DNA of 10,380 bases. Origin: an uncultured Prevotellaceae bacterium. GTDB taxonomy: Bacteria; Bacteroidota; Bacteroidia; Bacteroidales; Bacteroidaceae. The stretch spans positions 1 to 10,380 of the forward strand of contig CAMKTM010000077.1 in the NCBI GenBank assembly GCA_946415695.1, written 5' to 3'. Position numbers and translations under genes: made by a program. This document shows, piece after piece, positions 5,429 to 10,380 of the stretch (positions are counted from its first letter, which is position 1; every line of letters starts with the position of its first letter). Under the pieces are notes generated by a model that had not been told where the DNA came from, did no database searches, and saw only the letters and a list, made by a program, of their open reading frames with translations.

Positions 5429-5728
5429 TGTATTTGTATTTTTTAGGAAGAAAGTGTCTTCTGTGCAGCCAAAGGTTGCAAAAAATGCCCAATTCATCGC
5501 AAAAGAGTGGGGCTGTTCCTCCTGCATTATGATGTGTGGGCTACGGCGTAAACTTTCTTTTTCCCTGAAGAAAAACATGTTTTGCAGTGCAGATAATGCC
5601 GTTTCTCTGTGCAGCATTTTCAACTTTGAGCCGCTTCGTCCTTTGCTGCGTCGTGATACAGCAATTGCAAGTACATGACCATGCAATTGCAAGTACATGA
5701 CCATGCAATCAACAACCCGTGGCTTGTT
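5429..5728. other. Intergenic stretch between ftsY promoter and the secreted protein gene
   Basis: No credible gene. A 100-codon minus-strand frame here would read through the ftsY promoter and the 22-bp repeat and has no recognisable domain. The only structures seen are the perfect palindrome AAAACATGTTTT at 5572-5583 and the 22-bp tandem repeat at 5661-5709. No clear U-tailed terminator was found for the upstream gene. Confidence 0.6.
5661..5709. repeat. 22-bp tandem repeat, 2.2 copies, downstream of the secreted protein gene
   Basis: Two identical 22-bp units at 5661-5682 and 5683-5704, beginning GCAATTGCAAGTACATGACC, are followed by a partial GCAAT. The junction of the copies creates the perfect palindrome TGCAATTGCA (5682-5691). 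The array begins about 20 bases past the stop codon of the 5729-6625 gene. Confidence 0.9.
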
Positions 5729-6625
5729 TTATGGAATGATGCGGATTATGCCTGCTCCATTTGTTTGCATGATGAGTTCGCGGCCGTAGGAATCGCAGTC
5801 TTCAAACTCGTGAGGCACTTGCTGCTGGAAGTTGAGTATGTTGTCGAGGCGTTTTTTGCGCAGGTTCCATACATAGAGGATGCTGGGGTGCTTCTCTGTG
5901 CCTAGCCCGACGGGGATAAACATCTGGTCTTTGACGACACAAGCTCCCTGCCCGATATGGTTTGCGGGAAAGCGCGGGTCGAGGTCCTGAATGCAATAGT
6001 TCTCAAGTGCGTCTCTTGGCTTCAGGTGTACAATTTTGCCTTCGCAGAGCTTTGGCATGTGGAAAATCATGGTTCGCCAACGGTTGCCCTTGCCCATGTT
6101 CTCTATGGTGTTGCCATAGCCGATAAGCAGCTCCCGCTTCCTGTTTATCATCCATTGCAGGGCATAACCGAAAAGGCCTTCGTCGTCATCGAGTACGATG
6201 GTCTGGACGAGTTTCGGGGGTGCATTTAGAGAGATGCGTTCCACGAAGCAGACATCCTTCATGCCGTTGTATTTCTGTTTCGAGCACTGTGAGACGTAAA
6301 GCAACGGGAAGTCGTCGTCCTTGTCAAATTTTTCTGTTCCGAAGAAAGCCACATTCGCATGGTTCTGTGTCATCTGGCTGGCCAAAGGAAATTGCCTCAG
6401 CTTTTGGAGGCTGTCGGGAAAGAGGCGGTAGATGGTGGCCTGTCCTGTGTTCTGAAGGCTGATAAGGTAGTCGCCCCAAATCGCCATGCCTTGGTAGCCT
6501 TGCTTTGGCACCCCTTGCAGTTCACCGATCTTCTGTATTGTTGCATTCGTATAGTTCACGCGTTTGGCCATCAGTCCGTAGGACAACAGACAAAAGGCAA
6601 CGGTCAGCAGAAACCTCTTTCTCAT
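5729..6625 (-). CDS. Secreted protein of unknown function, possible beta-propeller
   Basis: A 298-residue protein that I cannot assign to a named family. The N terminus MRKRFLLTVAFCLLSYGLMA is a clear signal peptide with cleavage likely after residue 20, so the product should reach the periplasm or beyond. The rest alternates short hydrophobic strands with loops, for example YQGMAIWGDYLISLQNTG (44-61), LLYVSQ and LLIGYGN. It also contains aromatic Tyr-Val-Trp-type strands near the C terminus (ILYVWNLRKKRLDNIL). This pattern fits a beta-propeller, but no catalytic motif is visible. No SPII lipobox cysteine is present. No promoter was recognised; it may be read from the upstream operon, 205 bases away, or have an unusual promoter. 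It is bracketed by two different 22-bp-period arrays. Confidence 0.85.
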   Translation of the reverse strand: MRKRFLLTVAFCLLSYGLMAKRVNYTNATIQKIGELQGVPKQGYQGMAIWGDYLISLQNTGQATIYRLFPDSLQKLRQFPLASQMTQNHANVAFFGTEKFDKDDDFPLLYVSQCSKQKYNGMKDVCFVERISLNAPPKLVQTIVLDDDEGLFGYALQWMINRKRELLIGYGNTIENMGKGNRWRTMIFHMPKLCEGKIVHLKPRDALENYCIQDLDPRFPANHIGQGACVVKDQMFIPVGLGTEKHPSILYVWNLRKKRLDNILNFQQQVPHEFEDCDSYGRELIMQTNGAGIIRIIP

Positions 6626-6699
6626 TGGTATTGGTGGTTGTTGGTTTAATGAATGATTGATGCTTCGGGTGTTCTGTAAGCAGTCACAGGGTACTGAAA

Positions 6700-6761
6700 A
6701 TAATGCTTAACCATTATGACAATAATGCTTAACCATTATCCGCATAATGCTTAGCCATTAT
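6700..6761. repeat. Three 22-bp-period units within a 12-bp inverted repeat
   Basis: ATAATGCTTAACCATTAT occurs at 6700-6717 and 6722-6739, and with one change (TTAGCC) at 6744-6761, spaced exactly 22 bp apart. Each copy is a 6-bp dyad, ATAATG and CATTAT. The whole set is enclosed by CTGAAAATAATG (6694-6705) and its perfect inverse CATTATTTTCAG (6756-6767). It fills the gap between the beta-helix gene stop and the secreted protein gene. It could act as AT-rich hairpins that end or stabilise the upstream mRNA, or as a phased protein-binding site. Confidence 0.88.
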
Positions 6762-6830
6762 TTTCAGGAATCTGTAAAAACTTATATACATAGCTTCTCC
6801 GGAACATCCGAAACTTTGGGTAAATGACGG

Positions 6831-8045
6831 CTACTGCAGGAGCTCCAGCAGTTTGCCGTCTTTGTCGAAGCAGCCGATGGCACGCAGATGGGCATCCTTC
6901 GAGAGATTGATGGGCGTTTCGGCCTTGTAGCCTTGCATTCGGCAGCCGCTGAGGAAGACTGTGGCCTCGCCGCGGACGGTGATGAAGTCCCACGAAGCAG
7001 CATGATTGGTGAGGACATGGTTGGGGCCTGAGAAGCACTCGACATTCGAGATCGATGTGTGGCCGATGCCTTCGATGAGGATGGGATGGATGTCTTCGAG
7101 CCGTTCGCCGGCGTTGGCGATGATGCTCCCTTGCGCAATCTGCCAGTTGCGGTTCTTCCAGTTGCTGCCAAGCTTGTGGATGCCGATGCTGACGCAATCG
7201 AAGTTGAAGTTGGTCAATTGTCCGTACGACTCGTTCCCCAGGAAGATGCCTCCATAGTTGCCGAAGGTGAAGAGGTCCATGAGTACTGCGTTGTCCGTGT
7301 AGTCTATCCAATAGGAGTAAGCTTTCTTGCGAACTACCGCATCGATGACGCTGGGCTTGAACTCATGTCCGAACTCTCTCATGTTAGCGGGATTGACGTG
7401 GCAATGCAGGATGCGCGGCACGTCGTAGCAGCGGTTGATGGCTATGAACTGCCCGCTGAGGGGATAGCCATAGCAATGCTCGAAAAGCGTCTGCTCCACG
7501 TAGTGCGGAGCCTTGGCGCGGAAGTCCATCGCCATGTACTCACCGTAGAACGAGAGGCAACTCAGCGTGACGCCCAGCACTCGCTGTTCTTGTGCAGCGC
7601 GAATGGTGGGCGGATATTCGATGATGCGGCTCCCGTCCTGCCACGACTGTTCGGGATAGTAGAACTGAATGCCTCGCACCTGTGTGGCAGACTCAACGGT
7701 GAGGAAAGGATGCTCGCGGTCTGTGATGACGAAGAGCGACCCCGTCGGGCCAGAACGGTCGGGTAGAGCTGTCCCTCGACCTGTAGGGCCGTGAGCGCCA
7801 AGGAGCGTGACGTTTCGCCGAAGGACGAGACCGCCCTCCATGGGATAGCCGCCTTGCGTAGGCTCGACATACAGGACTCCGCCCAAAGGGCTCATCTTGT
7901 CAATGGCTTCCTGAAGGTGCCGACGATTCTCTTCTGCAGTGTTCCCTGGCAGCACACCCGCTGATTGCACAGAAATCCAACCCTGGGCTTGGCATGTCAG
8001 CCAGGCAAGACAGAGGAAAACGCCTGTAAGGAACAGTTTCTTCAT
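6831..8045 (-). CDS. Secreted parallel beta-helix protein (pectate-lyase-like)
   Basis: A 404-residue protein with signal peptide MKKLFLTGVFLCLAWLTCQA (cleavage near residue 20). Residues 35-92 (from NTAEENRRHLQEAID through GGVLYVEP to NVTLLGAHGPTGRG) match the start of the pectate-lyase-3 / GH28-related beta-helix fold. Several short repeated turns follow (NVTLLG, VRGIQFY, ISNVECFSG, VFLSGCRMQG), as expected of a right-handed helix. Such proteins usually cleave or bind pectic or other acidic polysaccharides. I could not identify the catalytic residues, so a lyase, a hydrolase or a non-catalytic binder are all possible. The start overlaps the stop of the GH20 remnant as ATGA (8045-8042), showing translational coupling with the GH51 operon. 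The fold is fairly sure, the activity is not. Confidence 0.85.
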   Translation of the reverse strand: MKKLFLTGVFLCLAWLTCQAQGWISVQSAGVLPGNTAEENRRHLQEAIDKMSPLGGVLYVEPTQGGYPMEGGLVLRRNVTLLGAHGPTGRGTALPDRSGPTGSLFVITDREHPFLTVESATQVRGIQFYYPEQSWQDGSRIIEYPPTIRAAQEQRVLGVTLSCLSFYGEYMAMDFRAKAPHYVEQTLFEHCYGYPLSGQFIAINRCYDVPRILHCHVNPANMREFGHEFKPSVIDAVVRKKAYSYWIDYTDNAVLMDLFTFGNYGGIFLGNESYGQLTNFNFDCVSIGIHKLGSNWKNRNWQIAQGSIIANAGERLEDIHPILIEGIGHTSISNVECFSGPNHVLTNHAASWDFITVRGEATVFLSGCRMQGYKAETPINLSKDAHLRAIGCFDKDGKLLELLQ

Positions 8046-8422
8046 GGCCTTTTTGTTTGCAAAGGACGATACTGTATGCCCATCGCGTCGATGCGCTTAT
8101 TGCACTCGCTGCACTCCGACCAGCGACGGCGGTTCACTTCGTCGCCACCGATGCTCACGTACTCGTAAGGGAAGAGTTGGAAGGCCTCGTCATAGACCTT
8201 CTCGGCGAACTCAATGGTCGAGTTGCGACCGAGGCAAATCGGCTCCTTGCCGTTCTGCGTGCAGCTCAGCCACTTGTAGCAATAACAAGCCGCGCCGTTG
8301 TGTCCAGGCATGTCTATCTCGGGGATGATGTTTATCTCTGCCATCGCTGTGCCTGCATACAGCAGCAGGCAAGTGGCAAACAAGGTAATTGTCTTTTTCG
8401 TGGTTGTATGGTGTGTTTTCAT
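8042..8422 (-). CDS. Severely truncated GH20 beta-hexosaminidase with signal peptide (probable remnant)
   Basis: A 126-residue frame. Residues 1-28 (ending AGTAMA) form a signal peptide. Directly after it comes the middle of a GH20 catalytic barrel: INIIPEIDMPGHNG (30-43), the PICLGRNS segment, then LFPYEYVSIGGDEV (83-96) with the Asp-Glu catalytic pair D94-E95, and a WSECSECNKRI stretch. Family members are usually about 500-750 residues; here the N-terminal part of the enzyme and the C-terminal part of the barrel are absent, so it should not fold as an active hexosaminidase. Yet it is uninterrupted and keeps ATGA overlaps with both neighbours. The likeliest explanation is two in-frame deletions in a once full-length gene. 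A new small secreted protein or an assembly collapse are alternatives. Confidence 0.8.
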   Translation of the reverse strand: MKTHHTTTKKTITLFATCLLLYAGTAMAEINIIPEIDMPGHNGAACYCYKWLSCTQNGKEPICLGRNSTIEFAEKVYDEAFQLFPYEYVSIGGDEVNRRRWSECSECNKRIDAMGIQYRPLQTKRP

Positions 8423-10380
8423 TGTTTTAGTTTTGTGGTGATGACGTTGATGCTGAAGGGCGCGATGTGGAATGTGAGGCGGCGACCTTCATCAGAAGTC
8501 ATGACCTTTGCCGGACGCGGAACGATGTTGTTGGGGTATTGCATGGTGTTCTCGTCCTCGCCCGTCATGCCGGCCAAGCGTACCATCTCTGCCTTTGCAG
8601 CCATGCCACCCGAAAGTTCGATGCTGCCCGTGGTGCCTGAGTCGCAGAGGTTCACAATCTTGGTGTAGAGGGTGCCTGTTGTCTCCTCGAGTGTGCTGTT
8701 GGCATATACGCCATACAACTGTCGGCTTCTCTTCTTTCCCTTAAAGACTTGCTTCCCATCGACAAGGGCCGTGATGTCCTCACCATCTACGTCAAGCTGG
8801 ATGTCGTACCAGCGGCCTGTCTCATAGCTGTCGTTGTGTGCGCCGTCGAGGGTGTTGCGACTGCCGTTCGTTGTTGTCTCGACGGAAGTCCTCGTGTTGC
8901 CCCATCCGCCGAGGTTGAGCCAGTCGAAGTTCTTCTCGTCGATGTAGTTGAAGACTATCATAAAGGCCTCCGCGCCGCTGTCTTTCCTGGCCTGCACCTT
9001 ATAAGTATAGTGTTTTGCCGTAAATGTTTCGGGACAGACGCACATGCTTTCCTCGGCATTGCTTGTCTGACGCAAAGTGCCATCTGTCGCGCTCCAATTG
9101 CCCTGATGTTCTGGTTTCGTGTTGCCGGACTTCCAGTTCTTCATCTCGGGAAGCGGCACCTCAACGCCTTCGACCATGAGCTGCGGATTGCGATAAGTGG
9201 CTTGTGTCTTCCATGTTGCCACGCCGACACTCACTGGCACGACGTTCTCCTCTTTCTTCTCTGGGATGTTCCATTGCAAGTCGCTCTTCACGAGTCGGTT
9301 GCCGATGTGAGTGGGGAAGAGTTGTTGCACCCAATAGCTCGGCGTTCCGAACGACTGGCTGCTGTTGAAGCGAATCATGTCGGGCCGCCACTGGATGCGG
9401 TTCTCGTTGACGAATATGGGCGCGTAGCTGCTCATGCGGACGATGTCGGCATTGTTCTCCATGCCGAGCATGAAGACGGCTTCGCCCATGGCAGCGTTCA
9501 TGTTGCCCGTGGTGCCGTAGCCGTCGGTCACAGCATATTCGCCCGGATAGATGATGGGGCCGCGGCGGTCGTAGTTGTCGAAACGATGATACTGACTGAC
9601 GAACCAGGCGGGGTTGCGGTAGTAGTGTTCATCGACGATATCGACGGGATGTTCGTTGCGCCAGCGGGGATGGTCCGTGCCCCAGGACTCGACGTTGCCG
9701 ATGCATTGCACCTCCGGGAAGCGTGCCTTGATGGCATCGTAGAACATCCGATAGCGCTCGGGATAGTGGTCGCTCTGGTCTGAATTGTCGTCCATGTGCC
9801 AGTTGTAGTTTTCGTTGCCTATCTCGATGTAGGCGATGTTGAAAGGCGCGGGATGTCCGTTCTCGGCTCTCATCTTGCCGTAATGGCTCGTGACGGGGCC
9901 GTTGGCGTACTCCAGAGCACCGAGGCATTCGTCAATCCAGGGCTGAAGCTCATTCAGAGGTGTGCAGCCGCCGTGCCAGATGCCGATGTTGACCACATAG
10001 AGCGGTTTGGCTCCGAGGTCTTCACAGAGTTGCAGGAATTCGTGGAAGCCGAGGCCGTCGGTGGTGGGATAGCCCCAGTTGGCATTCATGTGTCCTGGCC
10101 TGCGCTCGATTGGGCCGACGGTTCGTTCCCAATGGTAGGCGTTTTCGGGCTTTATGTTGCCCTCCACGTAGCAGCCGCCCGGGAAGCGCATGAAGGCAGG
10201 ATGCAGGGCCTGAAGCTTCTCTGCCAGGTCGATGCGGCATCCGTTCTCGCGGCCCTTGAAGGTTGGCGGGAAGAGGCTCACCACGTCGAGGAGGACGCTG
10301 CAGGGGTTTTGGAAGGTAAGGTGGAAGACGGCTTGAGGGTCGCTCTCTGTGGCAACAATGTTGGCCTCCACCTTCTGCCA
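8419..10380 (-). CDS. GH51-type alpha-L-arabinofuranosidase (5' end outside window)
   Basis: The frame is open to the right edge (first visible residues WQKVEAN), so the N terminus, probably with a signal peptide and a carbohydrate-binding-like region, is missing. A GTG at 10371 is internal, not a start. The enzyme releases terminal arabinofuranose from arabinan or arabinoxylan. Visible evidence, counting from the first visible residue: DVVSLFPPTFKGRENGCR and MRFPGGCYVEGN open the GH51 barrel; IGNENYN holds the acid/base Glu (about 190); PGEYAVTDGYG holds the nucleophile Glu (about 281). The barrel is followed by an inserted jelly-roll-like domain (about 415-580: NWSATDGTLRQ, WYDIQLDVDGEDITALVDG) before the last strands of the GH51 C-terminal sandwich. 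The stop overlaps the GH20 remnant start as ATGA. The family is secure; the exact substrate is not. Confidence 0.92.
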   Translation of the reverse strand, partial: WQKVEANIVATESDPQAVFHLTFQNPCSVLLDVVSLFPPTFKGRENGCRIDLAEKLQALHPAFMRFPGGCYVEGNIKPENAYHWERTVGPIERRPGHMNANWGYPTTDGLGFHEFLQLCEDLGAKPLYVVNIGIWHGGCTPLNELQPWIDECLGALEYANGPVTSHYGKMRAENGHPAPFNIAYIEIGNENYNWHMDDNSDQSDHYPERYRMFYDAIKARFPEVQCIGNVESWGTDHPRWRNEHPVDIVDEHYYRNPAWFVSQYHRFDNYDRRGPIIYPGEYAVTDGYGTTGNMNAAMGEAVFMLGMENNADIVRMSSYAPIFVNENRIQWRPDMIRFNSSQSFGTPSYWVQQLFPTHIGNRLVKSDLQWNIPEKKEENVVPVSVGVATWKTQATYRNPQLMVEGVEVPLPEMKNWKSGNTKPEHQGNWSATDGTLRQTSNAEESMCVCPETFTAKHYTYKVQARKDSGAEAFMIVFNYIDEKNFDWLNLGGWGNTRTSVETTTNGSRNTLDGAHNDSYETGRWYDIQLDVDGEDITALVDGKQVFKGKKRSRQLYGVYANSTLEETTGTLYTKIVNLCDSGTTGSIELSGGMAAKAEMVRLAGMTGEDENTMQYPNNIVPRPAKVMTSDEGRRLTFHIAPFSINVITTKLKQ

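Noticed and set aside
4460..5446. 328-codon plus-strand frame opposite ftsY
   Set aside because: It is antisense to a strongly conserved ftsY gene and has no recognisable motifs; long shadows like this are common opposite codon-biased genes.
5402..5704. 100-codon minus-strand open frame
   Set aside because: It would cover the ftsY promoter and the 22-bp repeat, and its composition is not protein-like.
8075..8352. GCGATGG occurring near both ends of the GH20 fragment as a deletion scar
   Set aside because: Recombination between these copies would remove the retained segment, not the missing parts, so it does not explain the truncation.
8749..9783. 344-codon plus-strand frame opposite the GH51 gene
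   Set aside because: It is antisense to well-supported GH51 catalytic motifs and is a codon-bias shadow.
10369..10371. GTG as the start codon of the GH51 gene
   Set aside because: The frame continues open to the window edge with GH51-like residues before it, so this codon is an internal valine.

Overview
The window looks like chromosomal DNA of a gut or rumen Bacteroidales bacterium, most likely Prevotellaceae. Three reasons support this. Candidate promoters match the Bacteroidetes consensus (TTTG, 20 bases, TAnnTTTG) instead of -35/-10 boxes. Translation starts have A/purine-rich leaders, not Shine-Dalgarno sites. The gene content also fits: an ftsY-rimO-HU-HU/LysM cluster plus secreted carbohydrate-active enzymes. 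The genus is inferred, not proven. Every convincing gene lies on the minus strand.

Right to left (direction of transcription). (1) 6831-10380 is a tightly coupled carbohydrate operon: a GH51-type alpha-L-arabinofuranosidase running off the right edge, a 126-residue secreted remnant of a GH20 beta-hexosaminidase, and a secreted parallel beta-helix (pectate-lyase-like) protein. ATGA stop/start overlaps join all three. (2) 5729-6625 is a secreted protein of unknown function, possibly a beta-propeller, with a different 22-bp-period tandem array on each side. (3) 1688-5368 is a housekeeping cluster with its own promoter: ftsY (signal recognition particle receptor), rimO (ribosomal protein S12 methylthiotransferase), a small HU protein, and a larger protein joining an HU domain to a transmembrane helix and a C-terminal LysM domain. 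It ends at a good hairpin terminator. (4) 590-1687 is about 1.1 kb without a convincing gene but dense in structure. It holds three 44-bp tandem units making up most of the predicted moxR leader, a rightward orphan promoter overlapped by a 9-bp dyad, a nested fold-back element, and a 50-bp perfect inverted repeat. (5) 1-589 is the 5' part of a MoxR-family AAA+ ATPase running off the left edge.

The two most interesting themes are these. First, the HU-TM-LysM protein has the layout of a tether from chromosome to peptidoglycan and sits next to a normal HU gene. Second, short repeats have invaded functional positions. Runs of 7- or 8-bp units sit across the stop and start codons of all three junctions in the ftsY operon. 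A G/C-block repeat related to the moxR leader units encodes residues 8-20 of RimO.
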